NCBI RefSeq assembly: GCF_002261215.1
Contig: NZ_NEVS01000004.1
Span: forward strand, 2,480,001 to 2,544,000
DNA length: 64,000 nucleotides
Direction of reading: 5' to 3'
Source: Bordetella genomosp. 11
GTDB taxonomy: Bacteria; Pseudomonadota; Gammaproteobacteria; Burkholderiales; Burkholderiaceae_B
Shown: piece by piece, positions 42,437-50,452 of the stretch
Position numbering within the stretch: the stretch's first letter is position 1
Layout: each line of letters begins with the position of its first letter
Program-made: the position numbers and the translations under genes
Notes under the pieces: generated by a model
Told to the model about the DNA's origin: nothing
What the model saw: the letters and a program-made list of their open reading frames with translations, nothing else
Database searches by the model: none

Positions 42437-43048
42437 ATGAGCCGTATTCCCTTCCCCACGCCCGACACGATGAACGAAGCACAGCGACGCGTCTACGAAC
42501 GCATCGTCTCGGGCCCGCGCGGCCGGCTGGTCGGCCCGCTGCGCGCCGCCCTGCACAACCCGGAGCTGGCCGAACGATGGCAGGCCTTCGGCGCCTTGCT
42601 GCGCTACGGCACCAGCCTGCCCCCGCGCGTCAGCGAGCTGGCCATCGTCGTGACCGCACGCCGCTGGAACAGCCAGATCGAATGGCATATCCACGCGCAG
42701 GCCGCCGCGGAAGCGGGGATCGCGCCCGCCGTACTGGAAGCCATCCGGGCGCGCCGCGCGCCGGAATTCGACACACCGGAGGACGCACTCGTCTATGAAT
42801 TCGCCCGCCAGCTGCAGGAAACCGGCCAGGTCGCGCCGGGCGTGTACGCCCGGGCGATCGAATGCTGGGACGTGGCCGGCGTGGTCGAGCTGACCGCCGT
42901 CATCGGCTACTACACGCTGGTCTCCATGACGCTGAACGCCCACGAGATCCCCATGCCCGACGACGCCACCGCGCCGCTGGATGTACCCGCCGAAGGCGGC
43001 CAACCCACGTTGAGCCGCCTGCCGCCAGCGCGCAAGGATGGCGCATGA
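42437..43048 (+). CDS. Carboxymuconolactone decarboxylase-family protein
   Basis: A 203-residue protein of the CMD/AhpD-like helical family. ATG 42437 follows AGGACGAG. The domain core is PRVSELAIVVTARRWNSQIEWHIHAQAAAEAG, with Glu and His residues at the usual places and no AhpD-type CxxC. It is therefore closer to the decarboxylase/lactone branch than to the peroxidase branch. The stop overlaps the next gene by 4 bases. Together with the following lactonase-like amidohydrolase this suggests processing of an aromatic-ring cleavage product, an inference from gene order. Confidence 0.85.
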   Translation: MSRIPFPTPDTMNEAQRRVYERIVSGPRGRLVGPLRAALHNPELAERWQAFGALLRYGTSLPPRVSELAIVVTARRWNSQIEWHIHAQAAAEAGIAPAVLEAIRARRAPEFDTPEDALVYEFARQLQETGQVAPGVYARAIECWDVAGVVELTAVIGYYTLVSMTLNAHEIPMPDDATAPLDVPAEGGQPTLSRLPPARKDGA

Positions 43049-43965
43049 GCACCGAGCCGACGGGTGGAGCCTATATCCCCGCGACGACGCAAGCGCCGCG
43101 CATGCCGGGCCGGCCACGACATGCGCTGCCGCCGCAAGCCTGCGATGCCCATTGCCATGTATTCGGCCCCTACGATCGCTTTCCGTTGCGGCAGCCATCT
43201 TCGTACACGGCGCCGGACGCGCCGGCCGACCGCTATCTGCGCATGCTGGACACCCTGGGCGCGCAACGCGGCGTGCTGGTGCAGCCCGCGCCCTACGGTA
43301 CCGACCCGGCTGCCTTGCTGGATGCCCTAGGACAAGGATCGGGCCGATTGCGGGGCGTGGCAGTCGCCGGTCCCGACATCAGCGACGAACGCCTGCGCGC
43401 GCTGCACGACGGCGGCGTGCGTGGGCTGCGCTTCGTCGAAGCTCGCGATCCCGCGGGCAGGCTCTTTCCGGGCAGCGTCGGCTTCGACCAGATCGCGGCG
43501 CTGGCGCCGCGCATGAAGGCGCATGGACTGCATGCCCAATTGTGGGCGCCCTGCGACGTATATGCGCGCCATTTGCCGGCGCTAACGCGCCTCGGGCTGC
43601 CCCTGGTCATCGATCACCTGGGCAGCCTGGTACCGTCGCGCGGACCGCTGGACCCGGTGTTCCAGCAGCTGCGCGGCCTGCTCGCCGACGGCGCCATCTG
43701 GATGAAGCTGACGCTGTGCCGGGTCGGCACGGCGCCGGACTACGCGGATGCCCGCTATCTGCACGACGCCTTCGCCGCCGCCAACCCGGAGCAGGTGCTA
43801 TGGGGTTCGGACTGGCCTTTCGTGCGCATGGGCGATAAAGCACCCGCGGCCGATGCGTTGGCGGACCTGGCCTGGGAATGGCTGGGAGACGACGCGCTGC
43901 GCCGCAAGGTATGGGTGGACAACCCGGCCCGCCTGTACGGGTTCCAAGGGCCCGCCGACGCATGA
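43045..43965 (+). CDS. Amidohydrolase-2 family TIM-barrel hydrolase (PDC-lactonase-like)
   Basis: A 306-residue TIM-barrel hydrolase. It begins with about 25 Pro-rich residues and then the metal motif DAHCHVFGP (His36, His38), followed by GVLVQPAPYGTD, PLVIDHLGSLVP and the barrel-end GSDWPF with the catalytic Asp. This layout resembles 2-pyrone-4,6-dicarboxylate lactonase (LigI) and related decarboxylases. ATGA overlap with the preceding CMD-family gene implies coupled synthesis. It is the last gene of the plus-strand cluster and faces a LysR gene. The substrate is unknown. Confidence 0.87.
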   Translation: MSTEPTGGAYIPATTQAPRMPGRPRHALPPQACDAHCHVFGPYDRFPLRQPSSYTAPDAPADRYLRMLDTLGAQRGVLVQPAPYGTDPAALLDALGQGSGRLRGVAVAGPDISDERLRALHDGGVRGLRFVEARDPAGRLFPGSVGFDQIAALAPRMKAHGLHAQLWAPCDVYARHLPALTRLGLPLVIDHLGSLVPSRGPLDPVFQQLRGLLADGAIWMKLTLCRVGTAPDYADARYLHDAFAAANPEQVLWGSDWPFVRMGDKAPAADALADLAWEWLGDDALRRKVWVDNPARLYGFQGPADA

Positions 43966-43980
43966 CGGCGCCGGGCACCG

Positions 43981-44943
43981 TCACGGACTGACGTGCCAGA
44001 CGCCCTCGCCGCCGATTTCACGGGCCAGGGCCTCGATCTGGCCGGCCACTTCCATGACGGTGCGTCCAGGCCCCTTGCTGCGGGAGTACGCCATCGAAAT
44101 GATGCGGCCCATCGCCGGATCGCGCAGGGCGGCGACGCTTAGCCTGCCCTCCTGCACTTCCTGCCATACCGCGTGCAGCGGCAGCACCGTGTACATGTTT
44201 TCGTGCTGCACGATGGATTTCATCAAGGGCAGGGAATCGGCCTCGATCAGCGGCGCGATGGTGATTTTGCGCGCGCGCGCCAGGCCGTCCAGCGTATTGC
44301 GCAGGCCATTGGGCGCCCCGGGCAGGATGAAGGGCAGCCCGTCGAGCTCGTCGAAACGGATTTCGCCCGCGCGGGTGCGCGCATCACCAGCCGCGCCGAC
44401 CAGATAGGACTCCACGAAGGCCAGCGCGGTTTCGCCGGGCGGGCACTTTTCGGCATAGCGGTACAGGATGGCAATGTCCACACGGCTGTCGGTCAGCCAT
44501 TCCTCGATCTGCCCGCTGGACCCTTCGAATATCCGCAAATGCACCTTGGGATACTGCGTGCGCAGCCGCGAAAACAAGCGCCGGATCAGCGGATGCGCGG
44601 TGGAGGGCAGCAGCCCCAGCCGCACCTCGCCGGCCGGCTCGCGCGCCTGGCCGTTGACTTCGAGCTCCAGGCGCTCCGCGTCTTCGAGCAGCGCCTGCAC
44701 CAGGGGAAACAGCCGCTCGCCGACCTCGGATAGATGCACCCCACGCCCCGTGCGGTTGAACAGGCGCGCATTGCATTCCCGCTCCAGCGCATTGATGCGC
44801 CGGCTCAGGACCGACTGGTCCTGGTCCAGGTGCAGGGCGGCGCGCGTAATGCTGCCCAGCTCGGCGATGGCGACAAAGGCGCGCCATTTGTGCAGATCGG
44901 CGGTCAGGTCCAGGCCGGGACCCGGGACTTTGGCGGAAGGCAT
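43981..44943 (-). CDS. LysR-type transcriptional regulator, 320 residues
   Basis: A LysR regulator with the HTH at about residues 20-60 (AFVAIAELGSITRAALHLDQDQSVLSRR) and an effector domain with VRLGLLPSTAHPLIRRL. It is the most distal gene on the minus strand behind Bug copy C, the acyl-CoA dehydrogenase and CoA-transferase genes, with a 64-base gap to the Bug gene. It may be cotranscribed or use its own promoter. It is the best candidate regulator of that unit, but it could also serve the convergent plus-strand cluster. Confidence 0.9.
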   Translation of the reverse strand: MPSAKVPGPGLDLTADLHKWRAFVAIAELGSITRAALHLDQDQSVLSRRINALERECNARLFNRTGRGVHLSEVGERLFPLVQALLEDAERLELEVNGQAREPAGEVRLGLLPSTAHPLIRRLFSRLRTQYPKVHLRIFEGSSGQIEEWLTDSRVDIAILYRYAEKCPPGETALAFVESYLVGAAGDARTRAGEIRFDELDGLPFILPGAPNGLRNTLDGLARARKITIAPLIEADSLPLMKSIVQHENMYTVLPLHAVWQEVQEGRLSVAALRDPAMGRIISMAYSRSKGPGRTVMEVAGQIEALAREIGGEGVWHVSP

Positions 44944-45007
44944 GGGCGATGTGGGCAGGAATAGGCGGACACACTATACGGCAGCAGGCCGGTCTCCGGC
45001 ATCCGGC

Positions 45008-45979
45008 CTATTGCAGCCCAAGGTTACCGCGGCGTATCACCTCCCCCCACTTTTTCGATTCCGATTCCATCAGCTTGCGATACTCGTCCGGCGTCGTGGC
45101 CTGCGGCACCGCGCCCTGGTCGATGATCTTGCGGCGCAGCGCCGGATCCTGCAGCGATTGCGCGATCGCCTCGGCCATGCGGTTCACGATGTCGAGGGGC
45201 GTACCGGTGGGCGCTATCACGCCATAGTTGGAGTCGACCTGTACGCCCGGCAAGCCCAGTTCCGCGGTGGTGGGCACATCCGGCAGTCCCTCGAAACGCT
45301 GCGCGCTGCCCACCGCCAGCGCGCGCAGCTTGCCGCCCTTGATCAAACCCAGCACACCGGAGGCGTCTCCCGGGAACATCTGCACTTCCCGCGATAGCAG
45401 CCCGGCGATCGCCGGGGCAGCCCCCTTGTACGGGACGTGCATGATGTCGATGCCGGCCTGCTGCTTGAGCAGCTCGCCAGCCAGGTGCGGGGTGGTCAGA
45501 TTGCCTGCCGAGCCGTAGTTGTAGCTGCCGGGATGTTTCTTCGCGGCGGCGATGAAAGCCGGTAGCGTCGTTTCCGGAATGGCCGGGTTGACCACGAACA
45601 CCACGGGTATGCGCGCGACCAGGGAAACATACTGGATGCTGCCGACGTCGTAAGGCACCTTCATGATGTGCGGCAGACCGGAAATGGCCCCGGGAACGCC
45701 GAAACCGAAGGTCGTGCCATCCGGCGTGGCGCGCACGGTCGCATCCACGCCTATGGTGCCCGAAGCGCCCGCCTTGTTTTCCACGACGATGGGCTGCCCG
45801 AGTCTTTGTCCCAGCGTCGGCGCCAGCAGGCGGGCCAGATTGTCCACCGAGCCGCCGGGCGGATACGGCACGATCAGGCGTATCGGCTGGCTCGGCCAGG
45901 GCGCGGCGGCGGACGCGGTCGCCGCCGATAGCGCGCCCAGGATCAGCGTGGCGGCCACAAAGGCGCGGCATGTCTTCAT
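45008..45979 (-). CDS. Bug-family periplasmic solute receptor, copy C
   Basis: A 323-residue Bug receptor. The Sec signal is AFVAATLILGALSAATASAAA. Motifs are WPSQPIRLIVPYPPGGSVDNLARLLAP, VVENKAGASGTIGVDATVRATPDG and VPYKGAAPAIAGLLSREVQMF. ATG 45979 follows GAGACACC; an open frame of 52 codons upstream runs into the acyl-CoA dehydrogenase gene and is not family sequence. It lies 34 bases after that gene, so uptake and CoA-dependent degradation of one acid are probably co-expressed. Confidence 0.92.
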   Translation of the reverse strand: MKTCRAFVAATLILGALSAATASAAAPWPSQPIRLIVPYPPGGSVDNLARLLAPTLGQRLGQPIVVENKAGASGTIGVDATVRATPDGTTFGFGVPGAISGLPHIMKVPYDVGSIQYVSLVARIPVVFVVNPAIPETTLPAFIAAAKKHPGSYNYGSAGNLTTPHLAGELLKQQAGIDIMHVPYKGAAPAIAGLLSREVQMFPGDASGVLGLIKGGKLRALAVGSAQRFEGLPDVPTTAELGLPGVQVDSNYGVIAPTGTPLDIVNRMAEAIAQSLQDPALRRKIIDQGAVPQATTPDEYRKLMESESKKWGEVIRRGNLGLQ

Positions 45980-46013
45980 GAAGGTGTCTCCGTATGGCGC
46001 GAGTCCGCGCTCG

Positions 46014-48341
46014 TTATGCGCCTTCCAGGCCCAGTACCTGTTTGGCGTAGATGTTGCGTTGTATCTCGTTGGTCCCGCTGAAGATGGTGGCCGCCAGCGC
46101 GTTGATGTAGGGCGCCAGCGCATGGGCCTTGCCATCGCTGTCGTGCACGGCGGCGCCGCCGTACTCGTCGGCGGACTGCACCAGCAAGGCGCCCAGGCGC
46201 TCGTGCGTCTCGGTGGCCCATATCTTCAGCAAGGACAACTGGGGCGGCAAGGGCTGGCCCGAACGCGCCATGTCGGCAAAGACTTCGTACATGGCGGTCA
46301 GGTCGGCGGCGTCCAGCCGAAGCTCCGCCAGCCGGTCGCGGAACGCCGCATCGGCCAGCAGCCCGCGCTGCCGCGCGCGACCGTAGATTTGCTGCAAGGC
46401 GTGGTTCGCGTGCTTCGGGCTGCCGCTGAACAGGCGCTCGAAGCCCAGCAATTCCTTGGCGATCCCCCAGCCCGCATTCAGTTCGCCGACCAGGTTGGCG
46501 CGGGGCACGCGCACCTGGTCGAAGAACACCTCGCAGAACTCCTCGTGGCCGGCCAGCGTCCGGATCGGACGGCGGGTGACACCCTGGCTGCGCAGGTCGA
46601 CCAGCAGAAAGCTGATGCCCGCCTGCTTCTTCACGGTTTTGTCCGTGCGCACCAGCATGAACATATGCGTGGCATCCTGTGCCAGCGTGGACCAGGTCTT
46701 CTGCCCCGTGACGATCAGCGCGTCGCCATCGACGATGGCCTCGCAGCGCAAGGCCGCCAGATCGGAGCCGGCATTGGGTTCCGAATAGCCCTGCGCCCAC
46801 ACGTCCCGGCCGGTCAGGATGCCCGGCAGGAAGCGCTCGCGCTGCGCCGGGGTGCCATGGCGCAACAGGATGGGGCCCAGCATCACCAGCCCCTGGTCGG
46901 GCGCGCGCGCCACGCCGTAGCGTTCGGCTTCCTCGATGTAGGCGATCAGGCGCGCGGGCGACAGCCCCATGCCGCCATGCTCGCGCGGCCACGATGGCGC
47001 GATCCATCCCTGCCGCGCCAGGGTGAAGTACCAATCCTCGATCTCGTGCCAGTGCAGCCGCCAGGGTACGTGGCGCAGGCGGTCGGGATAATGCGCGCGG
47101 AAGAACCGCCGCAGCATCGCGCGAAAATCGGCTTCCGGCATGGCGTTCCAATCGGCATCGCGCGGGAAGTCCTCGCCGGCGGCGGCACGGGAAATGTCCG
47201 CGCTTTCCTCCGGTGGCGCAGCCGGAGCCAGGGCGCCGAAGCGTTGCCGGTGCGCCGTGGCGTTGCCCAGCCATGCCGCGTGATGCAGCGCGTGGCGGAA
47301 ATACAGGCTGACGTCGCATTCCTCGGTATAGCCGATCGCGCCATGCAACTGCACCGCAAGGCGCGCCGTCTCCAGCCCGGCGCGCGCCGCGCGTGCCTTC
47401 ACGCGGCTGGCGGCGGCGCGCACGGCGGTCCTGTCGGCATCGGCCAGGTTGTTCAGCGCGTTCAGCAGGCTGGCAGCGGCAAGCTCTACCTGCATGGCGG
47501 CATCCACCAACCGGTGCTGCAGCGCCTGGAACGACGCCAACTGCCGGCCGAACTGCTGCCTGGTATTCAGATAAATCACGGTGTCCGCCAGGAGCTGGCG
47601 CGCCGCCCCGATCATCTCGGCCGACTGCATCAAGCGTCCGACATCCAGCGCGGCATCGACGGCTTCCAATACGTCGCGCCGCGCCAGCAGGTTTTCGGGC
47701 GGCAGGACGACCGATTCGAATGCCAGGTGGCAGGCCCGCGCGCCGTCGGCGCGCGCGTATGGAGTGACCTTGACCCCCGGCGTATCCGCGGCGACGTAGA
47801 ACAGCGCCGGCCCCTGTTCGCCGTCGCACGATACCAGCCAGCCATCCACGCCATCGCCCGGAATGACGTGGCGTTTTTCGCCATTCAGTACGCAGGCGCC
47901 CTCGCGCGACGCGACGTTGACACCGAAGGCGGGGGCGGCTTCGCCGGCCTCCAGCTGGCCTTCCGTTTCCTGCCAGGCCAGCGCCACGATACGCCTGCCC
48001 GCGCATATATCGCGCAACAGGGCCTCGCGGGCAGTGGCGCCATCGCCGCCCAGGCGCGTCAGCGCGACCGCCGGCAGCACGGCGGCGCCCACCAAAGGTT
48101 CCGGCAGTTGCGCCCGCCCCGCTTCCTCCATGACCGCCGCCATCGCGTGCCAGTCCAGTCCAAGCCCGCCCAGTGCCTCGGGCACGCTCATGCCCAGCCA
48201 TCCGGCTTCGGCGATTTCGCCCCAGTACTCTCGGTCCGGCGGCGCCGACTGGCGCTTGCGCCGGCGCTGGTCGCGGCGACGCAGAAAATCGCGAGCGCTA
48301 TCGCGGATTTCTTCGATCAGCGCGCTATCCGGCCGGCTCAT
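46014..48341 (-). CDS. Fused double acyl-CoA dehydrogenase with complementary halves
   Basis: A 775-residue protein made of two acyl-CoA dehydrogenase units, about residues 1-370 and 395-775, twice the normal length of about 380. The N-half carries the C-terminal FAD-binding motif (Arg261-QQFGR, FQALQHR at 271-277) but lacks the middle-domain loop. It has LGN where the catalytic Glu loop (YEG) usually is. The C-half has GYSEPNAGSD (519-527) and a candidate base Glu635 in GFERLF, placed like that of isovaleryl-CoA dehydrogenase, but no RxQFG motif. One complete active site would therefore need both halves, as in two-gene alpha2beta2 dehydrogenases. ATGA overlap with the CoA-transferase indicates a shared pathway. 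Confidence 0.88.
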   Translation of the reverse strand: MSRPDSALIEEIRDSARDFLRRRDQRRRKRQSAPPDREYWGEIAEAGWLGMSVPEALGGLGLDWHAMAAVMEEAGRAQLPEPLVGAAVLPAVALTRLGGDGATAREALLRDICAGRRIVALAWQETEGQLEAGEAAPAFGVNVASREGACVLNGEKRHVIPGDGVDGWLVSCDGEQGPALFYVAADTPGVKVTPYARADGARACHLAFESVVLPPENLLARRDVLEAVDAALDVGRLMQSAEMIGAARQLLADTVIYLNTRQQFGRQLASFQALQHRLVDAAMQVELAAASLLNALNNLADADRTAVRAAASRVKARAARAGLETARLAVQLHGAIGYTEECDVSLYFRHALHHAAWLGNATAHRQRFGALAPAAPPEESADISRAAAGEDFPRDADWNAMPEADFRAMLRRFFRAHYPDRLRHVPWRLHWHEIEDWYFTLARQGWIAPSWPREHGGMGLSPARLIAYIEEAERYGVARAPDQGLVMLGPILLRHGTPAQRERFLPGILTGRDVWAQGYSEPNAGSDLAALRCEAIVDGDALIVTGQKTWSTLAQDATHMFMLVRTDKTVKKQAGISFLLVDLRSQGVTRRPIRTLAGHEEFCEVFFDQVRVPRANLVGELNAGWGIAKELLGFERLFSGSPKHANHALQQIYGRARQRGLLADAAFRDRLAELRLDAADLTAMYEVFADMARSGQPLPPQLSLLKIWATETHERLGALLVQSADEYGGAAVHDSDGKAHALAPYINALAATIFSGTNEIQRNIYAKQVLGLEGA

Positions 48342-49561
48342 ACGATCCCCTCCGCCCGCAAGCCCGCGATCTCCTCTTCGCTCATGCCCAGCTCGGCGGC
48401 CAGCACCGCGGCGGTATGTTCGCCCAGCATGGGGGGAGGCAAACCTGCCTGGATGGGCGTGCCGGAAAAGCGGATGGGGTTGCGGATGAATGGCATGCTG
48501 CCCAGGCGCGGATGCGCCATGCGCCCCAACACCTGGCGATGCCTGACCTGCGGGTCCTCGAATACCTGATCCAGCGTATAGATCGGCCCGCAGGGCACGT
48601 TGGCCTGCTCCAGCGCGGCATTCCAGTCGGCCACCGTGCGAGCGAGCATCGCGGGTTCGATCAGTGCCGACAACTCGGCCTGCGCGGCCGCGCGCAGGGG
48701 ATTGGTGGCAAAGCGCGGATCCTGCCCCAAAGCGGGCAGGCCGATCACGCCGCAGAAACTCCGGAACTGGGTGTCGTTGCCCACCGCCAACATCAGGTGT
48801 CCATCCTGGCAGGCAAAGGCGCGGAACGGCGCGGTAATCTGCGAGGACGATCCCGTGCGCGCGGGCAGCCGGCCGCTGGCCAGGTAGTTCATCCCGATGT
48901 GGGACATGGCCGCGATCTGCGCGTCGAGCAAGGCCAGATCGATGTACTGGCCCTGCCCCGAGATCTGGTCGCGATGGCGCAGGGCGGCCAATATGGCGCA
49001 TACGGCATAGAACCCGGCCGTCAGGTCCGACACGGAATAGCCGGCCTTCACGGGCCCGGCACCCGGTTCGCCGTCGGGCACGCCCGTCACGCTCATCAGG
49101 CCGCTCATCGACTGGAATATCGGGTCGTAGCCCGGCAAGTGACTATACGGACCATCCTGGCCAAAGCCGGTGATCGAGCAATAGACCAGCCGCGGATTCA
49201 CTTCGGCCAGCGACGTATAGTCGAGCCCGTAGCGCCGCAGGTCCCCGGCCTTGAAGTTCTCGATGAGAATGTCGGCGTTGCGCGCCAGGCGGCGCACGAG
49301 ATCCTGGCCCCGCGGCCGCGCGATATCGATGGTCAACGAGCGCTTGCCCCGGTTCATCGCGACGAAGGACGATGTCTCGCCGCCGGGCGTGCCGTCCGCG
49401 GCCGGCATCGGATAACCCTGGTGGCGTACGTCGTCGCCACGTCCGGGCCGTTCGACCTTGATGACCTCCGCGCCGAAATCGGCCAGCATCTGCGCCGCCC
49501 AGGGCCCCGAAAATACGCGGCTCAGATCCAGCACTTTCACACCCTCGAGCGCTCCTGCCAT
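48338..49561 (-). CDS. CaiB/BaiF-type (family III) CoA-transferase, copy 1
   Basis: A 407-residue family III CoA-transferase that moves CoA from one acyl-CoA to a free acid. Visible marks: EGVKVLDLSRVFSGPWAAQML, EVIKVERPGRGDD, FVAMNRGKRS, and the catalytic Asp179 in YSVSDLTAG. The C-terminal part has NVPCGPIYTLDQVFEDPQ. Its stop overlaps the start of the fused dehydrogenase. It likely activates the imported acid for that enzyme. The CoA donor, often succinyl- or acetyl-CoA, is unknown. Confidence 0.92.
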   Translation of the reverse strand: MAGALEGVKVLDLSRVFSGPWAAQMLADFGAEVIKVERPGRGDDVRHQGYPMPAADGTPGGETSSFVAMNRGKRSLTIDIARPRGQDLVRRLARNADILIENFKAGDLRRYGLDYTSLAEVNPRLVYCSITGFGQDGPYSHLPGYDPIFQSMSGLMSVTGVPDGEPGAGPVKAGYSVSDLTAGFYAVCAILAALRHRDQISGQGQYIDLALLDAQIAAMSHIGMNYLASGRLPARTGSSSQITAPFRAFACQDGHLMLAVGNDTQFRSFCGVIGLPALGQDPRFATNPLRAAAQAELSALIEPAMLARTVADWNAALEQANVPCGPIYTLDQVFEDPQVRHRQVLGRMAHPRLGSMPFIRNPIRFSGTPIQAGLPPPMLGEHTAAVLAAELGMSEEEIAGLRAEGIV

Positions 49562-49635
49562 GATGTCTCCTCGCTATTTTTTTGCTTCACCCCCGCTCCG
49601 AAACCACTCGCCTCCGGGGTGTCGCGCGTGCGCGC

Positions 49636-50433
49636 CTAACGGCCCTTGAAGACAGGCGGCCGCTTTTCCAGGAAGGCCCGCCGCGCCTCCTGCGCATCCT
49701 CGGTGCGGGCGATGGCGGCCGTCATGTCCTGCTCGTAGCGATAGCCATCGCGCAGGCTCATTTCCTCTATGGCGTTGAGCGTCTGCTTGGCCAGCACCGA
49801 CGCCAGCGGGCTCTTGGACGCCAGCTCGCGCGCCAGCGCCATCGCTTCGCCCATCAATGCCTCGGGCGCCACCGCGGCCTCGACGATACCCAGCCGATAG
49901 AGCTCGTTGCCGTCCACCCGCAGGCCGGTCAACATCATGCGGCGCAGGCGCGAATGGCTGAACAGCCGCATGCCGTGCCGCCCGCCGCCCAGCAGGCCGA
50001 CATTGATCTCCGGCAGACCGACCGTGGCGCTGGAAGCAGCGAGCAGGATGTCGCACGATGCCACCATGGCCAGGCCGGCACCCAAAGCCGGGCCGTTGAT
50101 GGCGCAGACGACGGGTTTGGCGCACTCCCGGATGGCGTGGAAGCACTCCCGTGTACGGCGCGAATGCTGCGGCAGGTCGCCCGGGCCGCGGATCGTATCG
50201 GCCCGGTTCTTCAGGTCCGCGCCCGCGCAAAAGGTTTTCCCCTGGCCGGACAGCACGACGGCGCGGACTTCGGGGGTCTCGGAGATGCGGTCCAGCAGCC
50301 AGGTCAGTTCCAGCATCATCGCGGTCGACAGTGCGTTCACCGGCGGATTGGCCAGCAGGACCACGGCGACGCCATCCTGTACGGCGACATCCAGGGCGGT
50401 GTAGGGGCCGGTAAGGGACTCGGGCATGTTCAT
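49636..50433 (-). CDS. Enoyl-CoA hydratase/isomerase-family protein, copy 1
   Basis: A 265-residue crotonase-fold protein. The oxyanion-hole segments are FCAGADLKNRADT and NGPALGAGLAMVASCDI. The second catalytic Glu position is kept (GLPEINVGLLGG), but the first, usually Glu in GGxCEL, is Gly here (GAGLAM). It may therefore act as an isomerase or on a particular enoyl-CoA. ATG 50433 follows AAGGGGG. It lies between two CoA-transferase genes in one direction and would act after the dehydrogenase. Confidence 0.88.
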   Translation of the reverse strand: MNMPESLTGPYTALDVAVQDGVAVVLLANPPVNALSTAMMLELTWLLDRISETPEVRAVVLSGQGKTFCAGADLKNRADTIRGPGDLPQHSRRTRECFHAIRECAKPVVCAINGPALGAGLAMVASCDILLAASSATVGLPEINVGLLGGGRHGMRLFSHSRLRRMMLTGLRVDGNELYRLGIVEAAVAPEALMGEAMALARELASKSPLASVLAKQTLNAIEEMSLRDGYRYEQDMTAAIARTEDAQEARRAFLEKRPPVFKGR

Positions 50434-50452
50434 GGCGGTTTCCCCCTTGGAT

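Noticed and set aside
45980..46135. N-terminal extension of Bug copy C into the acyl-CoA dehydrogenase gene
   Set aside because: The 52 extra residues are antisense-like composition, and the normal signal peptide begins at ATG 45979.
49562..49635. T-run near 49574 as a terminator between CoA-transferase and hydratase genes
   Set aside because: Seven T residues are present on the plus strand, but no stem precedes them in either orientation, and the flanking genes look like one operon.
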